A DNA stretch of 64,000 nt from Sphingomonas sp. HMP9. GTDB lineage: Bacteria; Pseudomonadota; Alphaproteobacteria; Sphingomonadales; Sphingomonadaceae. The notes beneath the pieces are model-generated. The model had not been told where the DNA came from and searched no databases. It saw nothing but the letters and a program-made list of their open reading frames with translations. The stretch is from positions 2,198,501 to 2,262,500 of the forward strand of contig NZ_AP022673.1 in the NCBI RefSeq assembly GCF_013374115.1, written 5' to 3'. The translations under genes and the position numbers were made by a program. Shown piece after piece: positions 35,351 to 44,155 of this stretch. Numbering within the stretch: the stretch's first letter is position 1; each line of letters opens with the position of its first letter.

Positions 35351-35782
35351 GTGGAAGCGATGTTGTTGGATTGGCGGCGCGATGGCGCCGACACGGTACT
35401 CGGCTGCTCTATGGTCGTGCGTGGCGCCGCCGAGGCACTGCGGCTGGTTGAGGGCCTGGCACGGGACGCACGGTATGGAGAGTACCGCATCACCCCGATC
35501 GGCATACCGCCGATCTATTCATCGGCGCCTCTGATCAGGGCGTGGCACGACGGCGGTGGCGAACTTCCCATGCCGTTGTCCAGCAGCCTGTGGCGACGCG
35601 AGAGCCATCGGGCGGCCGAGATCGAGATGCTGACGGCAAGCCTTCGATCATCTCTGCAGGCCGCCGCCCGTCGTGGTTTGATTCCACAGTCGACGGCGGC
35701 GGAGATCGTACGGTTGGTCGAGGCCGCGGCCGATGGCGGCTACGACGCGGGCGACGTGACGCACGGTCCGTTGTCGCGTTAA
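35351..35782 (+). CDS. Hypothetical protein next to the antitoxin-like gene
   Basis: 143 residues, GTG start. Parts: VVRGAAEALRLVEGLARDAR and AARRGLIPQSTAAEIVRLVE suggest two helical regions around a proline-rich centre. I know no family. Its position after an MbcA/ParS-type gene makes it the natural candidate for an unusual partner, but it lacks the Arg-Glu-Ser pattern of RES toxins. Its stop overlaps by four bases with the stop of the convergent coiled-coil gene. Confidence 0.55.
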   Translation: MEAMLLDWRRDGADTVLGCSMVVRGAAEALRLVEGLARDARYGEYRITPIGIPPIYSSAPLIRAWHDGGGELPMPLSSSLWRRESHRAAEIEMLTASLRSSLQAAARRGLIPQSTAAEIVRLVEAAADGGYDAGDVTHGPLSR

Positions 35783-36306
35783 ACGGCTGCCTTGCCGGCA
35801 TCCGGCCATAGCTCGTCGTAGATGCCAGCTTCGAGGCGATCGACGTCCTGCCTCAGCATGGCATTGTCAGCACTTAGACGAGCGATTCGGACCTTGAGGT
35901 CCCTGATCTCTTCGAGCGCGCGCACGAGGTGGGCCTTGACCTTGTCGAACTCCACCTTGGACACCCAGTCGTCCAGTTCTTGCCGGTCACCCCCGCGCAG
36001 TTTCCGGGTAGGCCGGCCTTCCAGTGCCTCTCTGGCGTTCCAGCGGGACTGAGCCGCATACATCAGATCCTGTTCGTCGTAGACGCGGTTCTTGCTGATC
36101 CCCTTGCCGGTATGATCCAGGATGGCGGCGACGTCAGGGAACCGTTCAGGCTCATCGGTCTCCAATACAGCGATCGCGGCGGCTACGCGCTGGCGGCGCA
36201 GTTCCCGCTGCCCGTCGCGGTCGTCGGCGAGGTGTGCGGGTCCGTCGACTCCATTGCTGAGCCTCGCACGTTTCGCTTCGCCGTCGCGCTCTCCGTCGTC
36301 GGTCAT
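35779..36306 (-). CDS. Coiled-coil accessory protein of the recombinase operon (TnpC/GmtX-like)
   Basis: 175 residues. Charged start, then helix-turn-helix-like KGISKNRVYDEQDLMYAAQS, and a C-terminal coiled coil (DKVKAHLVRALEEIRDLKVR, IARLSADNAMLRQDVDRLEA). This is the plan of small accessory proteins that accompany pairs of tyrosine recombinases: TnpC of Tn554 and GmtX of the gamma-mobile-trio. The ATG overlaps the stop of the 826-residue recombinase-like gene (ATGA), and a much longer upstream frame is only its shadow. Last gene of a four-gene overlapping operon. Confidence 0.65.
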   Translation of the reverse strand: MTDDGERDGEAKRARLSNGVDGPAHLADDRDGQRELRRQRVAAAIAVLETDEPERFPDVAAILDHTGKGISKNRVYDEQDLMYAAQSRWNAREALEGRPTRKLRGGDRQELDDWVSKVEFDKVKAHLVRALEEIRDLKVRIARLSADNAMLRQDVDRLEAGIYDELWPDAGKAAV

Positions 36307-38783
36307 TTCAGGTTCCTCCTGTTCTTTTCCGCTTCGATGCGGTCGATCTTGGCGATGCGGACCTCGTCCGCGTCCTCTTCGAGCTGTTCGGGCGTCAGCG
36401 ACGAATAGAGCTCGATAAAGCCCGCGCTTCGGTGACCCAGGCCAGCCCCGAGAACGCTTTGCGTCGCACCCTTGCGTCGTGACCTGTTCGAAGCGCCGGC
36501 GCGCAGGTCGTGGAAACGCGCGTCCGAGACGTTGACGAGCAGGAAGTTGAGGTAGAGACGCAATGCGCGTGGCCTGACGACTTTGCCGTCGAATGCGAAC
36601 ACGTAGGGACCGGGTTCCAGTTTCCACGCGAGTTCCGGCCAGGGGGCGACGATCGCCGGCTCTTCGATGCGGCATCGGCGGCACGTCAGATCGAGCAGCG
36701 CGACGCTCTCTAGGTAGTGGTTCTCGTCGCACTCGAGGAAGTGGACCAGACCGACCGGATCGCGCCGGTTCAACTTCCGGCTGGCGATCCAGCCGAAGGC
36801 GTCGCTACCCGCAGGATCCTCCCAATGGTCACCGAACTGGTCCTGCTGGAGGAATTCCGACGGCCGGCACCATGTCTGTGTCGTGGCATCCACCCCGTGG
36901 GCGGCAAAGCGCAGCGCGTGCTCCGCCTCTTCGTGCGGGACGAACACGCGCGGGTGCCGACGCTCCGAACGCGACGCCTGCCGCGCCAGTCTCGCGCGCT
37001 CGGAATCGAATTGGAGGAGCCCGCTGCTAGCAGATGGGTTCCGTGGGATGCGCCAGCGGCGGCGGAGATCTTCCTTCATTTCGAGCTGGCCGACGTCGAG
37101 CCACCCCCCGTCGACCAGGGCATGGTGCCGTGCGAGCATTGCGAGCAATGGCATGGTGGATGACGAGTCCGGCTGATCGACGTTCGTTGCCGAAAGGAAC
37201 TCGCACGCGAACTGCGAGCCGAGGAACGGCGGGCGGCGCAGTCTGTGGGCTTCGGTCGGCGGGTGTCTGAGCGGAAAGAGGGCGCCGCCGGCGGTTGCTT
37301 GCGAGGCGCGCCAGACGTCAGGCGCGGGCTCCATCGACCAGTGACGGTCATTGAGAAGCGACGCCCAGGCGTCATCGATGCGCCACCATCGGTACCGCCG
37401 GATCTGCTGCCTGCCGGTCGGCTGACCGGTCTCGGAGAGCTCCGGGCCCTCTACGAACGTGTCCCAATAGGGAAGAGCGCACCCGGCGTCGCTGAGCAGG
37501 AAGTCGATGGCTCCCCGTCCCTCAGTTCCGTCCACCTTGATCTGGAGGATGCGATGGGCCGCCGCGTCGATCACGCGATCGTAGGCGTTCTTGACCCGGT
37601 TCGCGAACTTGGTCCGGCTCGCCCCGTAGGTTTCGCGGTCGTCCGCATATTCCTCTTTGACCCGACGCAGGAACTCCTCGCGGTCGCTCTGCTCAGCTGG
37701 AGCCTGATCGAGTATGCCCTTCGACCCGTCGGGATCGAACGCGAGCATCGTCTTGCGGGCGTGCCGCAGGAAGCTGGCGGCGTCCTGCACCATGCGGTCA
37801 CGCCAACCGCGGCTACCCCTTATGACCAGGAGATCCCCGAAGGCGACGTGTTCGAACGCACGGTCGATGTCAGCGGTTACCGCGAGGTTCAGCGCCGGGT
37901 TCTCGGCGATCGCCTCATTGGTGAAGGAACTGAGCGAACGGAGGTAGCGCGGTATCATGACGGGATGTCGTGTCACGGGTGCCTTCGAGTATGTGAAGAA
38001 CGCGGCTGGCACGAAACCTACGGTGATGCGACTCAGGCGGGCACGGCTCGTCGCGTCGGGGCCGACGAACCGCTCGGCGTCCTCCTCGGCGGTTTCGAAG
38101 CAGCTGTTCGCCAGGCCGGCCAGGAACGGCACACGGGCCTTCATCTCCTCCTCCGAGACCACGACATGTGTTGCGGGGGATGGTTTGCCGTGGGCGATGT
38201 CGGCGCGCTCGGCGCGCACGGCCTCGATGATGGCCTTGGTCTGGATGGTCCTCACCACCATGAACTGCCGCAAGTCGGCTCCGCAAGTGGGGTTGTGGGT
38301 GAGAGTGCGTGCGGCCGCACGGATGACGGCGCGGGGAGGCAGTCGGTCCGAAGGTGGGTTGGCGAACTTGAAGAAGCTCTTGGCGATGGCGAAGTCCTCC
38401 ATCGAGGAAGGCTCCTCCAATTCCTTCTCCCACTTGTTGTAGATGGAGGACATCCTCATCGCCGGATCGAAGTGGTAATAGATGCGCCCGTCCTCTTCGG
38501 TCGTTTCGATCTGATGAAACCGCTCGAAGGTCGGCCACGCGCTCCAATGGACATGCAGCAGTCGCAGCACGCCATACCGGACCATCATGACCTTCGTTCC
38601 GGCCAGCGCGGTGATGTCGACTAGACCGTTGGCGTCGGCCACATGCCCGTCGGCGGGTCGCAGCAGCATCATGGGCATGAGAATGCGGCCGTCCGGTTCG
38701 ACGACGGACGCGTGCCAGTCCCATTTCCGGAAACCTCCCTGGAAGCTGATCGGATACCGCCAGTTGTATTGGTCGTAGCTCAT
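36303..38783 (-). CDS. Large tyrosine-recombinase-like protein (TnpB/GmtZ-like)
   Basis: 826 residues. Near the end (about 765-815) is a tyrosine-recombinase catalytic tail: FHDLRAGASNRSRRKGATQS, then LGAGLGHRSAGFIELYSSLT. HDLR supplies His-x-x-Arg, GHRS the His, and Tyr in ELYSS is the nucleophile candidate. A first Arg may lie further upstream. The long N-terminal part has no motif I recognise; it includes CRRC and other Cys pairs around 720. Its size recalls TnpB of Tn554 and GmtZ. It overlaps both neighbours by ATGA. It would cut and join the ends of the mobile element together with the other recombinase-like proteins. Confidence 0.7.
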   Translation of the reverse strand: MSYDQYNWRYPISFQGGFRKWDWHASVVEPDGRILMPMMLLRPADGHVADANGLVDITALAGTKVMMVRYGVLRLLHVHWSAWPTFERFHQIETTEEDGRIYYHFDPAMRMSSIYNKWEKELEEPSSMEDFAIAKSFFKFANPPSDRLPPRAVIRAAARTLTHNPTCGADLRQFMVVRTIQTKAIIEAVRAERADIAHGKPSPATHVVVSEEEMKARVPFLAGLANSCFETAEEDAERFVGPDATSRARLSRITVGFVPAAFFTYSKAPVTRHPVMIPRYLRSLSSFTNEAIAENPALNLAVTADIDRAFEHVAFGDLLVIRGSRGWRDRMVQDAASFLRHARKTMLAFDPDGSKGILDQAPAEQSDREEFLRRVKEEYADDRETYGASRTKFANRVKNAYDRVIDAAAHRILQIKVDGTEGRGAIDFLLSDAGCALPYWDTFVEGPELSETGQPTGRQQIRRYRWWRIDDAWASLLNDRHWSMEPAPDVWRASQATAGGALFPLRHPPTEAHRLRRPPFLGSQFACEFLSATNVDQPDSSSTMPLLAMLARHHALVDGGWLDVGQLEMKEDLRRRWRIPRNPSASSGLLQFDSERARLARQASRSERRHPRVFVPHEEAEHALRFAAHGVDATTQTWCRPSEFLQQDQFGDHWEDPAGSDAFGWIASRKLNRRDPVGLVHFLECDENHYLESVALLDLTCRRCRIEEPAIVAPWPELAWKLEPGPYVFAFDGKVVRPRALRLYLNFLLVNVSDARFHDLRAGASNRSRRKGATQSVLGAGLGHRSAGFIELYSSLTPEQLEEDADEVRIAKIDRIEAEKNRRNLK

Positions 38784-39037
38784 CTGATGGACTTTCGTTC
38801 GGAGTAGTGGCGCGCCGCTATTGTGGGGTCAGTGTGAGCCAGCGCGATCGCGATCTGCCCACGGGCCGAGGTGACTCGGCCGTGCTGCTCGCGATGAACC
38901 ATCGTTCTCGCGTGGCACGCGTCGCGTTCTCGAAGCCAATCGAGGCGACTCGATGCGGGAATGCCGGGGTCAGGACGATGTTTCATTGCTTCATGCACCT
39001 CCGATGAGAAGTCGGATCGGATCCACTCGGTGATCAT
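38780..39037 (-). CDS. Stand-alone tyrosine-recombinase C-terminal domain
   Basis: 85 residues. The second half reads RGQIAIALAHTDPTIAARHY then SERKSIR, the usual last helix of a tyrosine recombinase with His and the Tyr nucleophile; CHART further up may be the His-x-x-Arg. The rest of the fold is missing. It is locked between the two larger recombinase-like genes by ATGA overlaps at both ends, so it is translated with them rather than being junk. It may complement the 463-residue protein in trans, or be a fused domain that separated. Confidence 0.6.
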   Translation of the reverse strand: MITEWIRSDFSSEVHEAMKHRPDPGIPASSRLDWLRERDACHARTMVHREQHGRVTSARGQIAIALAHTDPTIAARHYSERKSIR

Positions 39038-40425
39038 TGGGCGCTGCCGCGCATGGCTTGAGCGAGCTTGAACTTCGCTGACACGGGACTGCGGCGGGCC
39101 TTCTGGCGGGCGAGGACGCCCTTGGTCGCCCCCGGGAGCCTTTGGGGCTTCGGATCGACGCCCTCGCGACGTGCCTTGTCCCCGGCGAGACGCGTCAGCT
39201 TCTCCTCGCGCGCGAGGACCCAGATGGCGTGCGATGCGTAGTTGTGGTGCTGATGCGTCTTATGCCCGCGCTCGTTGGTGAGCTGCTGCTCGAGATATGC
39301 GATGACCTTGCCGTCGCTCGTGGTACGGTGGATGCGAAGATATTCCCGCTCATGCAGTGCACGCCTCGCCCAGCGCGATGTGGCTGGACAGAGCTTTCCA
39401 CGCCGCAGAACGAACACCTTGGCCTTGACGAGCGCTTTGACCTCTAGGCGGTGGTAGCCGGGGTATGAGTAGTACTTGTTCGTGCCGGGCTGGAAGAACA
39501 CATACCATTTGTCGAGTTCGTCGAATTTCCCCTCCGCCCACCAACGACGGAGCGTTGCGAGGTTTGGGAAGCTGGGGTCGGCCGCGTGGCGGGCCTCGAT
39601 GCATCGGTGGATGCCATCGCGGGCCTCTTCCGAGAACGTGACCGGCAGGCTCGGGACCCGGCGTCCGCGATTATCCTCGTCGGTCCCCTTGTTCGAGCCG
39701 ATGATGTCGATCTCGAGATCGTAGAACGCGAAGGTCGTGAAGTTCAGATCGGCCCACCGGCGGCCATCGTCGCGATTGACGCAGGAAATGTTGGTGACGG
39801 CGTGGTCGCCAAGCAGATCCCTGCAAGCCTGGTACTGCTTGTCGGCAAGGGTATCGGGGTCTTGGTTCGACGGCTTGTAGACCTCGGCCTCCTGCGAGAT
39901 GAACAGCGTGCCGGCGTTACGGATCTGGCGCTTGGCCATCTCGGGGCCGTATACCTGCACGAGATGGTCCATCTTCGCTTCGCGGGTCTTCTCATGCCAG
40001 CCCTTGACCACGGTCGGGTTGTCGCCGACGCGCAACTGGAACTTCGGACTACGCAGAGTTTCGAAGAGTCGACGCACCACGCTGGGGCCGCGCATCCAGT
40101 AGTTGACGGGACCGTCCAACTTGCTGACGTAGTAGCTGCCGTCACCGAACTCGGTCAGTTCGAGATGCAGGCCCAGGTCCTCCTCGATCCACTTGATGAC
40201 GCGCCGGACCGCTTTCGAGTTGCTCTCGAAGAGGCACGCCCAATCCGGCTCTTCAGAATACATTCGGAAGTTGAGGAACCGCTCCAGCAGAGCGCGATAC
40301 ATGGTTCGCCCCGACCTTTTGTAACCGAGCAGGACCGAGGTCATCAGCATGGACGCGTCGCGGCTCACGCCTCGGTCGGTACGGACGTTGATGCGCCTGC
40401 CGCGCTCCCTCAAAACGATATCCAA
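39034..40425 (-). CDS. Recombinase-like protein, first gene of the four-gene operon (TnpA/GmtY-like)
   Basis: 463 residues. The N-terminal part (TSVLLGYKRSGRTMYRALLE) is helical, as in core-binding domains; a central region has TFSEEARDGIHRCIEARHAA. Near the end, LRIHRTTSDGKVIAYLEQQL and ERGHKTHQHHNYASHAIW resemble the HxxR...GH...Y tail of tyrosine recombinases, though degenerate. The start is TTG at 40425 (TTGGATATC), with AAGGAAG just upstream; no ATG nearby fits. A 14-bp perfect palindrome lies 14 bases ahead. The protein is a recombinase or an end-binding partner. Confidence 0.6.
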   Translation of the reverse strand: MDIVLRERGRRINVRTDRGVSRDASMLMTSVLLGYKRSGRTMYRALLERFLNFRMYSEEPDWACLFESNSKAVRRVIKWIEEDLGLHLELTEFGDGSYYVSKLDGPVNYWMRGPSVVRRLFETLRSPKFQLRVGDNPTVVKGWHEKTREAKMDHLVQVYGPEMAKRQIRNAGTLFISQEAEVYKPSNQDPDTLADKQYQACRDLLGDHAVTNISCVNRDDGRRWADLNFTTFAFYDLEIDIIGSNKGTDEDNRGRRVPSLPVTFSEEARDGIHRCIEARHAADPSFPNLATLRRWWAEGKFDELDKWYVFFQPGTNKYYSYPGYHRLEVKALVKAKVFVLRRGKLCPATSRWARRALHEREYLRIHRTTSDGKVIAYLEQQLTNERGHKTHQHHNYASHAIWVLAREEKLTRLAGDKARREGVDPKPQRLPGATKGVLARQKARRSPVSAKFKLAQAMRGSAQ

Positions 40426-40438
40426 GACGCTTCCTTTA

Positions 40439-40452
40439 GAAGAACGTTCTTC
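40439..40452. promoter_or_regulatory. Perfect 14-bp palindrome in front of the recombinase operon
   Basis: GAAGAACGTTCTTC, 14 bases before the TTG start and directly before the ribosome-binding site. It contains GAAC/GTTC half-sites as seen in some LexA boxes. It could be an operator for SOS-type or self-control of transposition. Confidence 0.45.
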
Positions 40453-40649
40453 ATATAGTCCAAGAATGGGGTGGATGCGAGCGCCTGGAACCGATTAGCT
40501 CGATTGGCCTTGGACCTTCCCCTAACCACACTGAAACAAGGCGATATTTTTTCGCTAGGATTTTCCCGGACATCAGGGTGTGTAACAACGACTGTTTGTT
40601 ATACAGGGGTCTGGTAGCTGGGAATTTCCCGGCAATTATCACGGCAAAT

Positions 40650-41396
40650 TCATTTTCTCGGGCGGTGGCCGAATCGATTCGCTGCCGCCTCCAAGTCGGG
40701 GCTCGTGGTAAACTGAACAAGGTGCGGCCGGGCGGCAGAATGCCGCCGGATGTAGTTGGCCAGAGCTGACCAACTGTGCGCGAGCGTGGCAGCATCACGC
40801 CGCTCGGCAGCGAGCTCGTGCAACCGAAGTATCATTGTTGCAACGGTATCCACCTCCGCCTTACGCCTGCGTGGAATGAGCGTCTTGCCCGCACCAATTG
40901 GGTCCTGCTCAGCCTCACAGGTGAAACCCAGGCCGGCGCAAGCCTCGCGCAGCTTCGGCCAGTCGCCGATCCCCAATCCCGACGACTTCATGACATCCCG
41001 ATGGCGGATCGGTTCGGCAGGGAAAAGCCCGTCAAGCTCGAACATCCAATGCCTTGCGGCTCTACGTCGGATAACGGGAAAGTCGTGGCGCGACCCGTTG
41101 TAGGTCACGACCTCGCCACTACCGTCGATGGCGATCTGCAGAACTCGGTTCAGGGAGAGGAGGATGTCGAATTCGTCGGTTGGCGTGCCGAGCGAGTCCA
41201 GCTCGACGACGCTCCAGTCACCCCGGGGCCCTTCTGACATCACCAGCCAGGCGGCAGCGGATATGTGATGTATCGCAACGTTGCGGGTAGCAGCCCTCTC
41301 ACCCCCGGCGAGCATGTCGACCGCTTGCGGATCCGGGGCCGTCTCAAGGTCGAGTGCCACCAGCGTGATGGGCATGTGGCGGATTGATTCAGTCAT
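40650..41396 (-). CDS. PolB-like 3'-5' exonuclease (RNase H fold)
   Basis: 248 residues. It starts with ITLVALDLETAPDPQAVDM (Asp-x-Glu, motif I), then VVTYNGSRHDFPVIRRRA (motif II with Asp) and RHRDVMKSSGLGIGDWPKLR. The pattern belongs to predicted exonucleases related to the proofreading domain of DNA polymerase B (COG3298/DNA_pol_B_exo_2 type). Start ATG 41396 has GGAG nine bases upstream. It is the second DEDD-type exonuclease in the island. It is divergent from a MerR-like gene 35 bases away, which may control it. Confidence 0.82.
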   Translation of the reverse strand: MTESIRHMPITLVALDLETAPDPQAVDMLAGGERAATRNVAIHHISAAAWLVMSEGPRGDWSVVELDSLGTPTDEFDILLSLNRVLQIAIDGSGEVVTYNGSRHDFPVIRRRAARHWMFELDGLFPAEPIRHRDVMKSSGLGIGDWPKLREACAGLGFTCEAEQDPIGAGKTLIPRRRKAEVDTVATMILRLHELAAERRDAATLAHSWSALANYIRRHSAARPHLVQFTTSPDLEAAANRFGHRPRK

Positions 41397-41431
41397 GGTA
41401 GTGTTCTCCATCCGGATTGTGGGAGTGCGTT

Positions 41432-42055
41432 TTGAGGATCGGCTACAGCGACATTGAAGCGGTGGTTCGCTCGATCCATGGATCGGGAGCGAAGCCGACC
41501 GCTCTCCTGGGCCGGCTGAAGTATCTGCAGCGCTTCGATTGGCCTCCGGGCGGCGCGAAGGGCCAAGGTTCACGGGCAGGCTATGGTCTTGAGCAGCTAC
41601 TTGCGCTGATGCTCGCGTTCGAGCTGTTGGAGTTGGGCCTCCCTCCGATGCGCGTGGTGCGGCTGCTTCGCACCGGCTGGGACCCGACGCTGCGGGCGAT
41701 GGTCATTGGCTGGGCGTCGGCATTCGGCGGTGCGCGGCCTATCTTCCTGGCTCTCTCTCCAAGCGCGCTGGAGGAGTTAGGCATGCCGGAGGACGAAACA
41801 CGTCCGTCGCCGGATAGACTAATGCCGGTCGCGAGATCTCAGCTTGATGCTTGGCGGGACGACTTCAGGACCGGATCTCCCGCGCTCTATGTTGCCGATC
41901 CAAGACGCATAGCCTCTGCGGCCAAGACTGAACTCGCTGAGCTTGGAATCGTGCGCGCCGGCGACACCGACCAAGCCTTCCTCGACCTCGGCTCGAGTCT
42001 TTTCGGTGTTAATGAACCGCTTATCTGGCAAGTCGACGGGGTTCGGGCCGACTAG
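41432..42055 (+). CDS. MerR-like helix-turn-helix protein
   Basis: 207 residues. GRLKYLQRFDWPPGGAKG then GYGLEQLLALMLAFELLELG and LPPMRVVRLLRTGWD look like the DNA-binding and linker helices of MerR-type regulators, where the residue after the turn is often aromatic and a hydrophobic helix follows. The protein at 55601-56239 has the same plan (DLRDVSELAVAFALMDAHMP). Start TTG at 41432 with GGGAG in front. It shares a very short divergent promoter with the exonuclease gene and so likely controls it. Confidence 0.6.
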   Translation: MRIGYSDIEAVVRSIHGSGAKPTALLGRLKYLQRFDWPPGGAKGQGSRAGYGLEQLLALMLAFELLELGLPPMRVVRLLRTGWDPTLRAMVIGWASAFGGARPIFLALSPSALEELGMPEDETRPSPDRLMPVARSQLDAWRDDFRTGSPALYVADPRRIASAAKTELAELGIVRAGDTDQAFLDLGSSLFGVNEPLIWQVDGVRAD

Positions 42056-42489
42056 ATCTTCCTGCGGCCGCGGTTCACGACCGATCGGCTCTTGGCGACT
42101 GCGTCCTTCAACGCAGCTTCAGTGTCCTGGAGGTCGGCATAGGGGGCGTGCTTGCGGAGCAACTCGGCTAGCGCCTCGGTCGCAGCCTTCCGGGTCGGGA
42201 ATTTATTACGGATTCTCCCTTCGGCACTGTCGATGACAACTTCGGGCAGCCGATGTCGTGTCGGCAGGCTATCATGCCAGTTCGAGATTCCAAGCAGTGC
42301 ATGCTGTAGCTGGATGCCGGCAAATTCGACATTGGCGTGCTTCGACATCGACTGGCTCATGAGTTTGAACACGCGTTCGCGTTTCGCGGTCAGGAGCACG
42401 GAGGACGCGGGCGCGGCCATCGTCGTCGCTAGAAACAGCGCCTGCGTCAGATAAGGTGCGGCCTCGTCGTCGGCTGGGAAATCGTTCAA
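42052..42489 (-). CDS. Hypothetical protein
   Basis: About 145 residues, not recognised. Helical with basic C-terminus (RKAATEALAELLRKHAPYAD, KSRSVVNRGRRKI). The centre (MSKHANVEFAGIQLQHALLG) is hydrophobic but not membrane-like. The start is uncertain: TTG 42489 has GAGG five bases upstream, a GTG at 42543 would lengthen it by 18 residues. It converges with the MerR-like gene, overlapping by four bases at the stops. Confidence 0.55.
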   Translation of the reverse strand: MNDFPADDEAAPYLTQALFLATTMAAPASSVLLTAKRERVFKLMSQSMSKHANVEFAGIQLQHALLGISNWHDSLPTRHRLPEVVIDSAEGRIRNKFPTRKAATEALAELLRKHAPYADLQDTEAALKDAVAKSRSVVNRGRRKI

Positions 42490-42795
42490 TCGATCCTCGT
42501 GGACGGTATGGAGACCGAACGCCGGTGACCGCCAGGATGGCACGAACGGACGGGGCGTCGGCGCCCAACGGATGTCGGCGCCGGCAGGATGTCAGGTTGT
42601 GCGTTGGGACGGTCCGTTTTCCATCCAACCAAGTGAGAAATCGAATTCATTCTTCAGTTCGTCCCAAGCACGCCGTCCACCTCAGTATCGTTCATTGTAA
42701 GTGCGCAATGTTCTTACGTACCCTTCGCATCACGGCGCAGGGGAAAGACGAAAACATCATACGCCCTTTCCCCGAGCGCCTTGCGCATCGCGGCA

Positions 42796-43956
42796 TCAGG
42801 CGGCGGAACGTTCAGCACGCCAGATCCGCCCGGTGTCTGCGTCGAAGAGCATCTTTTCGGACAGGTCGAACACGATGTGATCGATGCGCCTGTTCTCCAC
42901 CGCAACGATCGGACGCGATGCGAACGTCGGGTGCGAGACGAGGTCGCCGAGCGACTTGCCGACGAGATCCACGTGGCTCTTGGTGCTCTCTCCGCTTTGG
43001 AACCAAAGATACTCACCATTCCAGTACGCCCCATCCAGCTCGATGGAAGCAGCGACGCGACCGCGAGAGCTGATCAGAGAAAGTGACGTTTCGCGGTCGA
43101 GGTGCTGGACTTTGAGGTTCACGCATTGGGTCTTCCAGACCTGCTCCAGAACCTTCGCGGCATCAAGACCGTGCACCGCCAGCAGGTCGAGCGTGATCGC
43201 ATCCACTTCCAAGTCGGCTCCCTTAGCCTCCATCTCGGCGATCAGGTCCTGGAACTCACGCTGCTCCTCGACGAACGGCGCGAGTTCGTCCTCGACGTGA
43301 TCAGGCTCTTCGACGGTAAAACTGGATGTCGTGGTACGCAGAAAGAATGACGTGTGACGGATCGACACGCACGCCAAGACGTGAAGAGCCGCCTCCTTCC
43401 ACGAACGATCCGTCAAGTGGTGCGCATACGTCTCCTTAAAACCGACGTCGTCCAACGAAATGTCGAGGCTATCGGCACGCACCTTCGCGACTGCCGCGTT
43501 CGCGGCGTGCCGGATGTCCCGGATGTACTTCTCGAGCGTTTTCTCGGCCGTTTTCAGATTGGCCAACGCCGTGGCGAACTCGCGCGCGTGCCAAACCCGG
43601 TCTTCGGCAGCACGGGTGTGAAAGAAGCCTTCCATCGGCTTCAACGGCAAGTTGAGTTCGGTGCCGACCGGTACGCGAAGGAGGAAGGGATAGCCTTCCG
43701 TGTCCTCATCGATCCAGGATCGCCGGATCACGATGTCCGGCCTTCCCATCGCGGCGAGCTCTTCGCGGACTAGGGCGACGAACTGACGGTTCGTAAAACC
43801 GTTCAAGATTTCGCCGTTCGGCTCCTTAGCCTCTTCACCGCCATCGGAAGCATGTCCCGCCTTACGCGTCGCTTCGCGCGATCCGCTGTCGGTGACCTGT
43901 CCATGCATGTCGTTCGCAATGCCTGCTGCGGCGGCGATGTCGTTCTGGAATTCCAT
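42796..43956 (-). CDS. Hypothetical protein with C-terminal LVxHP motif domain
   Basis: 386 residues. Start ATG 43956 with GGAAAGGAAAA in front. Residues about 50-110 are a folded start (FVALVREELAAMGRPDIVIR, EGYPFLLRVPVGTELNLPLK), the middle is a long helical segment (ATALANLKTAEKTLEKYIRD), and an acidic stretch follows (EEPDHVEDELAPFVEEQREF). The end reads GKSLGDLVSHPTFASRP and then IVFDLSEKM, similar to the motif in the proteins at 33809-34477 and 44156-44500. No enzyme motif seen. It is in line with the two upstream minus-strand genes. Confidence 0.65.
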   Translation of the reverse strand: MEFQNDIAAAAGIANDMHGQVTDSGSREATRKAGHASDGGEEAKEPNGEILNGFTNRQFVALVREELAAMGRPDIVIRRSWIDEDTEGYPFLLRVPVGTELNLPLKPMEGFFHTRAAEDRVWHAREFATALANLKTAEKTLEKYIRDIRHAANAAVAKVRADSLDISLDDVGFKETYAHHLTDRSWKEAALHVLACVSIRHTSFFLRTTTSSFTVEEPDHVEDELAPFVEEQREFQDLIAEMEAKGADLEVDAITLDLLAVHGLDAAKVLEQVWKTQCVNLKVQHLDRETSLSLISSRGRVAASIELDGAYWNGEYLWFQSGESTKSHVDLVGKSLGDLVSHPTFASRPIVAVENRRIDHIVFDLSEKMLFDADTGRIWRAERSAA

Positions 43957-44155
43957 TCAATTTTCCTTTCCTGGAGGTCGTTCCGAACATACCGCTCCAA
44001 TTTAGATTATTCTGATAACGAAGCGCCTGTGGTGTCAGCGTGGCGGCCAGCCGGTAGAAGAGGTGTCGACGTCGTGTGATGCTGGACAGCTGATCCTAGC
44101 GTCATGTCCGAAGCCGGCGCTTGAGCTCGAGCAGACCGCCCTCGCGATAGACGCT

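Noticed and set aside
35779..36732. A 317-codon start for the coiled-coil gene
   Set aside because: The first 142 codons overlap the recombinase-like gene out of frame and are Arg-rich; the ATG at 36306 with ATGA overlap is better.
37245..38624. A 459-codon plus-strand frame
   Set aside because: Antisense to the 826-residue recombinase-like gene; rich in Gly, Val and Arg without a recognisable fold.
42714..43034. A 106-codon minus-strand frame at the end of the 386-residue gene
   Set aside because: Another frame of the same DNA; Arg/Ser-rich and without a start context.
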